Position numbers and translations under genes: made by a program
Shown: in pieces, positions 19,700 to 29,573 of the stretch
Numbering within the stretch: position 1 is the first letter of the stretch
Layout: every line of letters begins with the position of its first letter
The notes under the pieces: model-generated
The model's input: the letters and a program-made list of their open reading frames with translations, nothing else
The model's database searches: none
Told to the model about the DNA's origin: nothing
From: a virus
Length of the DNA: 64,000 nt
IMG/VR virus record: IMGVR_UViG_3300010885_055091
Coordinates: 1 to 64,000 of that record
Reading direction: 5' to 3' (one strand)

Positions 19700-22600
19700 A
19701 TGTCATTTGATACTTCAGGAGCTGTGCTTGAGGGAGTGAGACTTTCTCAAAGCGTAAATACTCTTGTGCTACCGCCAAGAACCTTGGTACAGCCTCAGGA
19801 TACCCATGATTTTAACAAGATTTCTCAAAGAGCTGAATATTGTATATTTGTAACTGGTCAGTCAAAAGATGCAGATGGTATTTATATTAATGATCCGAAT
19901 TTGAAGTTTAGATGGACTCGTAATGATTCAATATTTAGATTTTCTTACGATAACGTAAGTCGTAGATGGTTTCCAGCTCCCGGTAGTTCTCCCACAAGGC
20001 TAGGAGTGATTTCTAATGAAAATAGACTAACTGCTCCAATTCCAGTAGATAATGGAGTATCGAATTACCAAGTATATGTAAGTGTTCCGAGAGTATACGA
20101 ATTTCAATATGTTTTGGTGCTAAGTTTCTCTAATCCGCCTCCTGGAACGGTAGAAATAAATAGAGAGACTGGTGAGTTAAACTTTAGTGAACAAGACATA
20201 TCAAACCCAGACCTTGCAAATCAAATAGTTTATATCAGTCGCCAGAGCTTCTTTAATCGAGCCAGATTTAATGGAAATATCATAACCATTAATTCAGATG
20301 GGTCCTACGAGGCCTTTCTGAATCCAATCCCTACTTCTGGAGAATACCCTCTTTTAAGAATTGGTTATACTGAATATTTAGTATCCATTTCATATCCAAA
20401 TGAATCTTCGATGCCCGTCCCCACTTCTTCTGGGATCATAAATTATGCTTTAGACACTGGGAGGGCATTTATTTATGATTCCGAAGCTAATTCAGGCGAA
20501 ACCATATTTTATGATGGTGTAATCAACGGAGAAACTTCCGCAAATCAATATCAACTTGCTGTTATTCCCGACACTTCACCGTTCTTACCCTTGTCAATAT
20601 ATATAGGGCAGTCTACAGATTTCATTAATTTAGATGATACTACACGTTTCTTATTCTGGGGATCTAGAAGCGAAAAGGATTATTACTTAAACGTGTCAGT
20701 AGTAGATGAAAATCCTACGTTTACGGATTCAGGGACCATCGAAATCAATAAAGTAAACGGAAATGTTTACATGAATTCCTATGATTGTGACCGTCTTAAG
20801 GGGTCATTTCTTCGTTATCTTGATAGCTATCTTGAGATTGAAAATGGTATAACTTTTCAAATATTTAGAAGTGGTGCCAATGAAACGGGATTTGTAAACA
20901 GCTATGATTTTTTCGAATATTATAAAATAACGAATTCTGTTATGTCTGATAACATCAGCGGGTCTCCATTTCTTTTTTTACCGAGCCGTCCGATAGATGA
21001 TTCTTACCTGTCGTATCGAGTCACTGATGCCCCAGGAAGTAGCGGTACGTTTAGTGGAAGTCTTAAGAAAGCAGAAAATCCTGAAGATTTAGGTCTAGGT
21101 TATAAGGTAGACTTTAGTACTAAGACTCTTTCTTTCTCTAAAAGGGTAGAAGAGAATAAGACTGTAGGAGTTACTACCAATATTTTAAAATTAAAATATG
21201 CCGCTTTAATACCTGGTGGATTCGAAATAAAGAAGAACAATGAACCGCTAGATTCTTCTGACTATTCTTTAGATATCGGTGCCGGTTTAGTCACTTTTTT
21301 AGAATCTGTAGGAGAAAATGACGAATTAAATGCTTTTGATGTTCTAGGTCATGCCCAAGGAGATACTTTCACATCATTTAGTTTTCAGTTTAATGCTCTT
21401 TATGTTAATAAATATATTTTGGTATCGATTGGGGAGAATGTTGGTTTTTATCGCATAAAAGATTTCATAAATGGTAATACAATTAGAGTTGAGGGGCTGT
21501 TCCCTAAAGACGAAAATGTTACCGTTGATATAAAGTCCACAAAAGAGATCATATGTGATAGGGTCTGGACCTCCATTAATCCAAGAATGAAATTGTTCAC
21601 TCTGGAGAAGAAAAATCCAGATACAGGCGAATATGAATATCATGACCAATCTAATTATTCCATAATACCTGAATTGGGTCAAATAACCCTAAATGAAACA
21701 CCTGACCCCAATGATGTCTTCAGAGCTAATTATTTATGGATAAATTCTCCCATAGAAGGAATCAATAGAAATGTTTCTGAACTTAACGTAAAGGTCACTA
21801 AAGAAGAAAAAATCGAAATTCTTGCCAGCAAAATACGTTTAGAAAAAGCTAGTTATGTAAAAGGTAAAAACTACGTTAGTATAAACCAAGACAATAAATC
21901 AATAGTCCCATTAAAGGGATTCAGAGTAATCGCAGACGGTATAACTGTTCCTGCAAGTCAGATTCGGTTTATCAACAATAACTCAATATTCTTAGGTATT
22001 ATTTTAGAAAATCAAGAGATATATGTTGATTATTGGATAGAAGAAAATACTGGGGGTTCTAGAGTATTTACTCTCATAAATACTCCTATTGATATAGATA
22101 TTCCTGAATTTATTCCCGACAATGATAATAAAATACTAGTGATAAATGAGGATTTTACAGGAATCATAAAACCTGGGAGTGCCATATGTGTTCAAGACAC
22201 TAATATATACATCGTTGAAGCTAGCGTATATGACTCGTTAAAAGACACTACGTCGATTGTGTTCGAATCTCCTATCCAAGTAAGTTACAAAGGCATATTT
22301 AAAACTTGCGACCCCGTATCATTAAACCAAGTTACACAAGCATCGAAAACATGTCCTAAGGGATCCAATTCAGTCATAATCTCCGGATCAGTAGACGTTA
22401 AAGAAAATTACCTTATTAAAATAAACGACTTTCCCTTCATAGTTATAACATCTTCTTATGACATTAAAAAGGACGTTACTTCTATATCATTTAAATCTGT
22501 CCTTCCTGTAAATGCTATCATCCCATCTATTTTTATAAGTTTAGGACCGGTTGTCGATCCTAAACCCGATTTTTCTACACGTAAGTCAGCGGTTTTCCCT

Positions 22601-25000
22601 AGTCCATTTACGTTGCTAAGAGGCGGGGTAAACCCTCGTGTTTTAAGTAATGAGATCGACTACATCATTACTGATGGCGGATCAATAACCCTGAGAAATA
22701 ACCTGGAATATGGGCAAACATTAGAATGTTCATATGTTGCTCGTCAGTACATTCCATCCGACACACGATTCGAGTTTAATTATTCCTATGCGATTGCTCC
22801 TGACGAAAGCAGCAATGGCCTTTTAGGCCAGGCTTTATTATCGAATTATAATTTATACTCCCCTGATTCATTTTTCTTTAGAGCCGAAACATTCAAGTCA
22901 TATATACCCGAGTTAGCTGATGCTTTATCTACTCCGACCACTTCTACCACTTCCGGGCCAGTATTCAGTAATTTTGGATCTATACGTAATAAGGACTTCG
23001 GCATTCCATCATTATACTTTGATGAGACAAGATACCAAAACCTGGATACTGTAACTAAACGGTTATTACTATTCTATAATAATTTCACAAATTATTATGA
23101 AGACCTTCTATCAAATTATGACGGTCGTGTAGTGGGAGGTACAGACGGTAAATTCAAGTATAATCTTACTTCCCAGCAAGTACAAAAATACTCAGATATC
23201 AATAATGATATAGATGACAGTGTTTTATTGTATCACGAATTTGGGCTAATTAGTTTTATTCCTCCGGAAATTGGGATTTATCCTGTATATGGATTCATGT
23301 GGGAGTCTAATAAGTACTCTCGATTGTTCAGCACAGTTATAAATAAAAACTTTGTAGTCAATGACAAGGCGCCGCCCGACCTTATTGAAAACCTATTTTC
23401 CATCATGGGAAATGTAGGCGTAAAAAATATAGAATCCATGAGCGTAATAAGGTATGCTCTAGCTATTGAGTCATTTAAAAGAATTAATTTCAATACTGTT
23501 AGAATAGAAAAGAATGGTGACCCCAAAACACTTACGCCGCCATTTAAAGTAGGACAACCAGTTTTTATTTATGAAAATAATGGTACCATATTAAATCAAA
23601 GTGACCCTATTTACATATCTAAAATAGAACAAGACCCTAATGGATTTTATCTTGTTTCTTTTTTAAACATTCCAATACCAATCAATATCCCCCTATATGG
23701 CGGAATGGCCAAAAACGGTAAAGCCATTGATAATCAAGGAGAAAACGTAATATACTTCGATAACATCGATGTCTATACTGATTTTAGCACGGGGGAACTG
23801 ACAAATATCACGATTGAAGTTCCATTCGTAAATCCATTGGAATTTCAGAGGGCATTCGTCGCGAATTCCGTTTTAAATACGACGGTTACTTACAATAATA
23901 ATAGAACATCTCCTCAGAGGATTCCAGTATTAAAAGGGTCTATTTACAACGATGATGGTCTACCAAGTAATCCTCCACTAAGAAGAGACAGCGAAATTCT
24001 ACTATTACAAGATGAACTTGAATTCTGGGCAAGCGTTTTAATTCATGGCGGTAAGGTGGGTCCTACAGGTCCAGGGTCTTTGGATATAATATTTGATAGT
24101 AATTTAAATGTGAATGTCGGAGATGTGGTCGTCTTTTTAAATGGTCCGAACCTAGGACAAGAAAGGCTAGTAATACAAATAATAGACCCCAGCAGGTTTA
24201 GGGTTAACTCGGCTTTTGCTAATTCTACTGTATCTCAAAGCATAATAGAAAAGGTGAGTGTTGTAATACAGCACAAAAGTATACTCTCGAAAGAATTAGA
24301 TATAATAAAAAACAATGCTGATGTAAAAGCAGTCGCTCCAGCTTTGATCGGTTTGGTAAACTCAGAAATAACGTGCCTAGACTCGATCATTAACGAAATG
24401 GGGGAGACTGTCTATGAAGGAAGTGGTTTGACAACGTTAAACACTATCACGGACACCAGCAAAATATTTGAAAACTTAGAAAACTCATATGTTTGGGTAA
24501 CCGAAGGAAGTAATTATGGTTTATATCAGATAGATTCGTTTTTGAATGATACTGTTACTATTATCACGGAAAAACCATTTTATGCTTTCACCCAGCCTAT
24601 TGTTACAAAATATAAAGTCATTAAGCTGTTCGGTTGGTTATCTACCTTGGGTCCTGAATTCTTAGCTCCGTGTTACAAATCGACTAATAAATTCTATGAG
24701 GAGACTAAGGAATGGTACGAAACCAATAGTTGGGGCGACATAACGGAAAGAGTAAACAATGTATCCAAAAGACAACTAGAGCTATTCGAAAATCTCGATA
24801 GAATTTCTCAGATAATGAATTCAGGGGATTCATTATATAACCGGAGGTACTTATGGATTCAACAGAGAACGGATCGTCTGGACGGGTGGATTCCTCTTCG
24901 GAATCAAGCGATAAACAAGAGAATAGCGGACACGGCCAAGCTGGTGAACAATCAAGTGAGGATATCAACAGTCAATGCTCTGAGAAGTCTGGGTCAGTAA
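19700..25000 (+). CDS. Giant baseplate-associated structural protein (1766 aa)
   Basis: This very long beta-rich protein has no recognisable enzyme motif. Many short modules of the style GTVEINRETGELNFSEQDIS and DSGTIEINKVNGNVYM alternate with strand-turn-strand units (for example VEASVYDSLKDTTSIVFES and VITSSYDIKKDVTSISFKS, residues about 850-940), pointing to repeated immunoglobulin-like or related domains. The last 200 residues are helical (TKEWYETNSWGDITERVNN, NLDRISQIMNSGDSLYN). The start is chosen as ATG 19700 (M-S-F-D); an in-frame TTG at 19691 is also possible. The 3' 148 nt also encode the start of the next gene in another frame. Placement between spike and wedge genes suggests a large baseplate component. 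Confidence 0.7.
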   Translation: MSFDTSGAVLEGVRLSQSVNTLVLPPRTLVQPQDTHDFNKISQRAEYCIFVTGQSKDADGIYINDPNLKFRWTRNDSIFRFSYDNVSRRWFPAPGSSPTRLGVISNENRLTAPIPVDNGVSNYQVYVSVPRVYEFQYVLVLSFSNPPPGTVEINRETGELNFSEQDISNPDLANQIVYISRQSFFNRARFNGNIITINSDGSYEAFLNPIPTSGEYPLLRIGYTEYLVSISYPNESSMPVPTSSGIINYALDTGRAFIYDSEANSGETIFYDGVINGETSANQYQLAVIPDTSPFLPLSIYIGQSTDFINLDDTTRFLFWGSRSEKDYYLNVSVVDENPTFTDSGTIEINKVNGNVYMNSYDCDRLKGSFLRYLDSYLEIENGITFQIFRSGANETGFVNSYDFFEYYKITNSVMSDNISGSPFLFLPSRPIDDSYLSYRVTDAPGSSGTFSGSLKKAENPEDLGLGYKVDFSTKTLSFSKRVEENKTVGVTTNILKLKYAALIPGGFEIKKNNEPLDSSDYSLDIGAGLVTFLESVGENDELNAFDVLGHAQGDTFTSFSFQFNALYVNKYILVSIGENVGFYRIKDFINGNTIRVEGLFPKDENVTVDIKSTKEIICDRVWTSINPRMKLFTLEKKNPDTGEYEYHDQSNYSIIPELGQITLNETPDPNDVFRANYLWINSPIEGINRNVSELNVKVTKEEKIEILASKIRLEKASYVKGKNYVSINQDNKSIVPLKGFRVIADGITVPASQIRFINNNSIFLGIILENQEIYVDYWIEENTGGSRVFTLINTPIDIDIPEFIPDNDNKILVINEDFTGIIKPGSAICVQDTNIYIVEASVYDSLKDTTSIVFESPIQVSYKGIFKTCDPVSLNQVTQASKTCPKGSNSVIISGSVDVKENYLIKINDFPFIVITSSYDIKKDVTSISFKSVLPVNAIIPSIFISLGPVVDPKPDFSTRKSAVFPSPFTLLRGGVNPRVLSNEIDYIITDGGSITLRNNLEYGQTLECSYVARQYIPSDTRFEFNYSYAIAPDESSNGLLGQALLSNYNLYSPDSFFFRAETFKSYIPELADALSTPTTSTTSGPVFSNFGSIRNKDFGIPSLYFDETRYQNLDTVTKRLLLFYNNFTNYYEDLLSNYDGRVVGGTDGKFKYNLTSQQVQKYSDINNDIDDSVLLYHEFGLISFIPPEIGIYPVYGFMWESNKYSRLFSTVINKNFVVNDKAPPDLIENLFSIMGNVGVKNIESMSVIRYALAIESFKRINFNTVRIEKNGDPKTLTPPFKVGQPVFIYENNGTILNQSDPIYISKIEQDPNGFYLVSFLNIPIPINIPLYGGMAKNGKAIDNQGENVIYFDNIDVYTDFSTGELTNITIEVPFVNPLEFQRAFVANSVLNTTVTYNNNRTSPQRIPVLKGSIYNDDGLPSNPPLRRDSEILLLQDELEFWASVLIHGGKVGPTGPGSLDIIFDSNLNVNVGDVVVFLNGPNLGQERLVIQIIDPSRFRVNSAFANSTVSQSIIEKVSVVIQHKSILSKELDIIKNNADVKAVAPALIGLVNSEITCLDSIINEMGETVYEGSGLTTLNTITDTSKIFENLENSYVWVTEGSNYGLYQIDSFLNDTVTIITEKPFYAFTQPIVTKYKVIKLFGWLSTLGPEFLAPCYKSTNKFYEETKEWYETNSWGDITERVNNVSKRQLELFENLDRISQIMNSGDSLYNRRYLWIQQRTDRLDGWIPLRNQAINKRIADTAKLVNNQVRISTVNALRSLGQ

Positions 25001-25149
25001 AATGGCAAAATAACGTTCAGGCAAATTTTAGAAATGTCACGGCTCCACTTGAATATATTAAAACCCTTTTGGAAGTGGCTATTCAAATGCATAAGAAAGA
25101 ACTAATGGGTATGCAGGAGAAAACTAAACAATATAAGAATAATGGATAA
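24853..25149 (+). CDS. Small acidic/Ser-rich protein overlapping the giant gene (98 aa)
   Basis: A perfect GGAGGT ribosome binding site at 24843-24848, four bases before the ATG, marks this as a real start even though it lies 148 nt inside the 3' end of the preceding gene in a different frame. Residues 1-48 are Ser/Glu/Gly/Asn-rich and probably disordered. Residues 50-98 form an amphipathic helix (LEYIKTLLEVAIQMHKKELM). There is no membrane segment. It ends 5 nt before the next gene. A role as a small structural adaptor or assembly factor in the baseplate is possible; I recognise no family. Confidence 0.7.
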   Translation: MDSTENGSSGRVDSSSESSDKQENSGHGQAGEQSSEDINSQCSEKSGSVKWQNNVQANFRNVTAPLEYIKTLLEVAIQMHKKELMGMQEKTKQYKNNG

Positions 25150-25154
25150 TTACG

Positions 25155-27542
25155 ATGAGCGAAAATAATGCAGAATGGGAAAAAGTAAACCTTAAACTTC
25201 TCCCACTTGATGCTTTAAAACCCCCACTTGTAGTTGCCTTAGTAGCTTTACAATTTGTCGAGTCATTATTAGAAATCGCTCTCTTAGTAATTAAAGCGGT
25301 GGGTCTTTTTCTCATTAATCCGCTTGTAGCACTAATAGCACTTATTCTTGCCGCTGTCAGATTGATCATAAACCAGCTTAGAGCCACAGGATTCTCGTTT
25401 TTACTGATAATCCCAGATTTTCAAAGGGGAGACGTAGCAGGAATCTTAAACTCAGTATCTGGCGGATTTAGCGGTTTTGAACGAAAAATAGTTTATAAAA
25501 TGAGGGATAAATCAGATCTATATAGACCTGCTTATCCGGAAGGCAGCGTCGTAGCATGTGTCATCGGGTTTTTTAGTGTATCTAACGCTTATCAGTTATA
25601 CTTGATCATAAAAAAGATCCTAGATATGTTCTTCGGGGCTGCTCCATTTACTTCTTTAGTTCCGTCTCCGGTCAACCTCAAGGTAAATCTTACTGCTGAT
25701 TCAAATGATCCTTACTCTGCTATTTTAGATGTTAGAGACAGTGCTTTAAGGTTAGCTAACACAATTAAAAAAATAAGCAAAGATCAATTACGACCTTCTT
25801 TAATGTTGTCTTGGTCCATGTCTTCAAATCCTGGAGGGTCAAATGCTCCCGGATTCATGAATTCATTGGTTAGTGCATATTTAGCATTCCGCTTACCTGG
25901 ATTCATTATTGAAAGGAGTGAATTGCCAAAAGGGAAAGAAGTTAAAATACAAATAGAAACAGACATAAATGGTACTCTCATTGAAGATATTCAAAAAGAG
26001 TATGGGATCCCAACCAACCCTACTTTTAAACTATTGAGAGAACCAGATGGTAGTACCTCATATAGACTTTTTGAAAAGCGAACATTCTTTGATACAGGGG
26101 ATGTAGGAAGCAACATACTTGATACTTTCTCTAATACATATAGATATCTAGATAAAAACGTCGATTATGGAAAGACTTACTACTACAGAGTAAGAGCTGT
26201 TTTTGGGGACCCGTCAGATTATTGCGAGGCTAGTGAAGATGCTATTAGAGAGGAAAATTCTGAATTCGTAGAAGTAAAAAATAACATACCGAGAATAAAT
26301 TATTCAGGAAATGGCGATGATGTGATTGTAGGCTCTTATAGCCGAGTAGTATCAAGCACTGTTCCTCAAAACATAGACGGATGGGATCCTTATACAGATA
26401 TTTTTAACGCCACGATGGCGGGATTTTTGTTAAATTTCGAAATTCCTGCTATTCCTGCCTCGGATGATGCATTTAAACGAAGACAGACCACTGGGTGGGG
26501 GACTCTTGATTACGTAGGTTCGCAATTAGCAATTTATAAGTTACTGAAAAATGACTCTAATAAGTTCAAGAACTTTCTTCCAGTAATAATGGTAGTAAGA
26601 AAATTATTGAATCTTGTTATTAATAGTATTCTTTCCAATGCAAATCTAAGCGCAGATTTACAGACACAGTATGAATTAGTCAGGGATGATGTAGAAAGAT
26701 TACTTGGTAATCCCAAATCTATTCAAGGATTCGATCCAATAGGGATTACTTGGACATTTCCTAAATACAAAAAGAATCCCTTTAGTAATACAATAACACC
26801 ATCTTCTCTAGCGACTATTGATTCATATCTATCTAAAGAGTTATCATATAAAAAGGGTCAAAGGAATCTAAACGGACCTTATCCAGTAGGCCCCTGGTCT
26901 ACCAAAACTAATGATATAACTTATACTTCATTCGATGATAACAAGCGAGCAATACTAGGAGAATTATTAAGCTCGGTCTATTCATGTCTTACTGTGACAA
27001 CTGGTTATCTTAGGTGGTACGGGGTCACTCTAGGTGAGCTTTTTGGCCCTCTGATGCGCTTCTTAATGGCTCTTAACCAATTCATTAATTCCATTCTAAA
27101 AGCCTTAAGAGGAGCCCTCCAAGAAGCAGAAAAGATTATTCGTAATATAATGGATAAGATCAGGAGATTAGAAGAATTAGTGAAAGCTATCATAGCGTTA
27201 ATCAATTTATTGAACTTAGATTTTACCCTTGGTATATTGGCATATGGCACTACAGGCGGAGGAGTAGAATCTTTAATCACTAGGATCACCACTGCTGAGA
27301 ATAAGCCAATAACTAGTCCCAGTGATTTACACTCTGGATTCGTTTTAACTGCTGGAACAGTAGGAAAGGGAGCCATTGATGCGATAAACGCCATATTGAC
27401 CATAATTGGCGTAGGTGCCATTGATACTGGCGAGGGTGAACCCACTGATTCACCCTCGGATCTTCAGGGGGCGAATCAGGTCATTATCCCTCAAATACCG
27501 GGCGTTACTATTCCTAAACCTTCTGGAAATCAAGGTAGCTGA
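25155..27542 (+). CDS. Large structural protein with hydrophobic N-terminus (795 aa)
   Basis: Residues about 20-85 carry three hydrophobic segments (PPLVVALVALQFVESLLEIA, LLVIKAVGLFLINPLVALIA, LIILAAV-type), unusual for a tail protein and compatible with membrane insertion or with a buried trimer core. Around residues 165-380 there is an FnIII-like segment ending YGKTYYYRVRAVFGD. The region 640-710 is helical and again hydrophobic. The C-terminus is Pro/Gly-rich. It lies between the nested small gene and the wedge genes, so it is probably a virion component. Membrane contact at DNA entry is a possible reading of the hydrophobic start. No family was recognised beyond the FnIII-like pattern. 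Confidence 0.65.
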   Translation: MSENNAEWEKVNLKLLPLDALKPPLVVALVALQFVESLLEIALLVIKAVGLFLINPLVALIALILAAVRLIINQLRATGFSFLLIIPDFQRGDVAGILNSVSGGFSGFERKIVYKMRDKSDLYRPAYPEGSVVACVIGFFSVSNAYQLYLIIKKILDMFFGAAPFTSLVPSPVNLKVNLTADSNDPYSAILDVRDSALRLANTIKKISKDQLRPSLMLSWSMSSNPGGSNAPGFMNSLVSAYLAFRLPGFIIERSELPKGKEVKIQIETDINGTLIEDIQKEYGIPTNPTFKLLREPDGSTSYRLFEKRTFFDTGDVGSNILDTFSNTYRYLDKNVDYGKTYYYRVRAVFGDPSDYCEASEDAIREENSEFVEVKNNIPRINYSGNGDDVIVGSYSRVVSSTVPQNIDGWDPYTDIFNATMAGFLLNFEIPAIPASDDAFKRRQTTGWGTLDYVGSQLAIYKLLKNDSNKFKNFLPVIMVVRKLLNLVINSILSNANLSADLQTQYELVRDDVERLLGNPKSIQGFDPIGITWTFPKYKKNPFSNTITPSSLATIDSYLSKELSYKKGQRNLNGPYPVGPWSTKTNDITYTSFDDNKRAILGELLSSVYSCLTVTTGYLRWYGVTLGELFGPLMRFLMALNQFINSILKALRGALQEAEKIIRNIMDKIRRLEELVKAIIALINLLNLDFTLGILAYGTTGGGVESLITRITTAENKPITSPSDLHSGFVLTAGTVGKGAIDAINAILTIIGVGAIDTGEGEPTDSPSDLQGANQVIIPQIPGVTIPKPSGNQGS

Positions 27543-27552
27543 GTGAATAATC

Positions 27553-28326
27553 ATGGCATTTAATTTTTATGGAGTTTTCACCACCGGTCAATTTGACAAA
27601 TTCTATTATTTTTCAAAAATACAAGAGCAGGACCTAAAGAATAGAGTAGCTTATTTAGAAAAAAGACTGTCTCAGGTTGGAACAATAGAAACCAATTATG
27701 ATCCTGTAACCAATTATCCTGTTCAGTATGAGCCTGATATTCCTTATTCTTACCTTTATAAGTTATTCGTGGCCTACAAGGCCTTAGGGGGAAATCCTGA
27801 AGAAGATTTTTTGATTCGTAAAAGAGATTTGCCTGTATTCCTGAAACCAGGCGAAGATTTAACTAACGACATATACGATTTAACAGGCGGCGATTCCAAA
27901 GAATTTAGTAATGGAAGGTTTAACCGAATGGGAAATATTCGTGCTGATAGGCCAATGGGTATTCAGACAGAAAGAATGAAGCATTGGCAGCTTGAGGTGA
28001 TAAAATACAAAAGAGAATATCTGGAATATAAAATCAAAAGGGCTTTAGATCTTAGTGATGAAATATCTGAAGAATTAAAATTATTAAAATTAATGGTAGA
28101 TGAAAATGAACCTAGTCGTAGTTTAGACGGGATAGTTTCAGAAGTATCAAATCTGGCGTTTTCTAGAGGGGCCATGTTCGTCATTCAAGATATGAATGAT
28201 ATTTGGGGTCTTAAGATAGGACCAATTACCGATGTCATGAATCAACAAGATCTTGAGAATTACCAAGCATTTGGGGAAAGATTGCCTGGTGGTTCTACTG
28301 ATCAGACCCTTACTACGGATATCTAG
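27553..28326 (+). CDS. Hypothetical baseplate-region protein (257 aa)
   Basis: I do not recognise this protein. It is charged and largely helical, with coiled-coil tendency at residues 20-40 (KIQEQDLKNRVAYLEKRLSQ) and at 140-190 (KHWQLEVIKYKREYLEYKIK then SDEISEELKLLKLM). It lies 10 nt after the large hydrophobic-N-terminus gene and just before the gp25-like gene, so a wedge or connector role is likely by position. There is no signal peptide and no cysteine. Confidence 0.6.
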   Translation: MAFNFYGVFTTGQFDKFYYFSKIQEQDLKNRVAYLEKRLSQVGTIETNYDPVTNYPVQYEPDIPYSYLYKLFVAYKALGGNPEEDFLIRKRDLPVFLKPGEDLTNDIYDLTGGDSKEFSNGRFNRMGNIRADRPMGIQTERMKHWQLEVIKYKREYLEYKIKRALDLSDEISEELKLLKLMVDENEPSRSLDGIVSEVSNLAFSRGAMFVIQDMNDIWGLKIGPITDVMNQQDLENYQAFGERLPGGSTDQTLTTDI

Positions 28327-28359
28327 TTTTAGACTTCCTAATGCATTTTAATTTTAGAT

Positions 28360-29544
28360 ATGAGTTATGATTTTTATATAGACAAGGTATGTCCTCATAC
28401 CATTGTAGATGAATTGGGAGTCTTAAGTGACTTCGATGCGGCTTTGCCGTCGAAGATATCATTCCCACTTTCTAGACCGCCATCAAATTTTTCAGTAAAA
28501 ATAAACGTGGATGGTGTTGATATTCCACCATCAGGGCTCTATACTAAGGCTGTAGCCATATTCAATAAGGTAGATCCTTATCGAATAATCTCCAATGTTA
28601 ATGACCTAATATTATTCCGTATGAATAATGAACCTGTTAGGACTATTCAGCTTCCTGCTGGGAATGCAGTTTCTGCGAAGACTTTAGCTAAGTTCTTGAG
28701 CCGAATTATTCCTGACCTGAACATAGAAGCTGAAAATGGGAAAGTAGTATTTAGTTCTCAGTCACCATACAATGGTATTTTATTTAGTTTCCCGGACCCT
28801 AGGTGGACTGATAAGGTGTCCGCCCTCATAAGTACTTCTAGAATAATGGCTGCTTACAAGACTTTGGGACTTAATCCAGGAAAGTGCGGTATTGGTAGAA
28901 AAATATTTAGTGGGTATTCGGTAAAACTTAATCAATATACATTCGTAGAACAGTATATTGTAGAATTTGATGATCCAGTCTACAATAGTAAACCAGTAGT
29001 ATTTGTTACATATCAGACTATTGCCCCATATTGCCCCAGATGCCTAGGTAGCCGAGTTGAATATGACTATTCAATATACAATGGTTCGTATAATACGGTC
29101 CGTAATACTGATTTACTAATTCAAGAATTCAGCAAGTTTCTATTTACCATTAAGGGGACGCACTGGAAGTGGCCATGGATAGGGTCTAATCTATCTAGTA
29201 GAATAGGAGCTAAGGGAAATACTGGGCTTGGGTTAGCTTCTACGTTTGTTCAGATGGATATAGAGAATGCATTTTCAGTATATCAGAACATAAAGAAGCA
29301 GCAATTGTTGAACTTCCCCGGACAAAATGTTACAGATGCGGAATATCCGATTAGTCTCATGGATACGAAAGTCGAAAATAAGAATGACCCGACCATATTC
29401 TACGCTAATTTTACCGTCATGAGTAAATCTACAGAGCCTGTTCAGATAACCAGACAGTTATCTGAACCTGACATATATCAAATTACGACCAGTCCCGGAG
29501 CTGTTTTACAACAAGCGGCAAGAGGATTTCAGCAGGTATTATGA
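28360..29544 (+). CDS. Baseplate wedge protein with gp25/W-like C-terminal half (394 aa)
   Basis: The N-terminal 200 residues are a beta-rich extension of unknown kind. At about residue 223 a CPRC pair lies within IAPYCPRCLGSRVEYDYSIY. From about 245, NTDLLIQEFSKFLFTIKGTH followed by W-I-G-S-N-L-S-S-R-I-G matches the pattern of gp25/W-type wedge proteins (first helix, T-x-x-G turn, then G-S-x-L). In known contractile tails this protein links baseplate wedge to the tail sheath. The gene is directly followed by the J-like gene, the usual order. The N-terminal extension and the CxxC are additions to the ordinary W domain. Confidence 0.6.
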   Translation: MSYDFYIDKVCPHTIVDELGVLSDFDAALPSKISFPLSRPPSNFSVKINVDGVDIPPSGLYTKAVAIFNKVDPYRIISNVNDLILFRMNNEPVRTIQLPAGNAVSAKTLAKFLSRIIPDLNIEAENGKVVFSSQSPYNGILFSFPDPRWTDKVSALISTSRIMAAYKTLGLNPGKCGIGRKIFSGYSVKLNQYTFVEQYIVEFDDPVYNSKPVVFVTYQTIAPYCPRCLGSRVEYDYSIYNGSYNTVRNTDLLIQEFSKFLFTIKGTHWKWPWIGSNLSSRIGAKGNTGLGLASTFVQMDIENAFSVYQNIKKQQLLNFPGQNVTDAEYPISLMDTKVENKNDPTIFYANFTVMSKSTEPVQITRQLSEPDIYQITTSPGAVLQQAARGFQQVL

Positions 29545-29573
29545 GATGAGGTGTTAATTGATTAAGGAAATAA

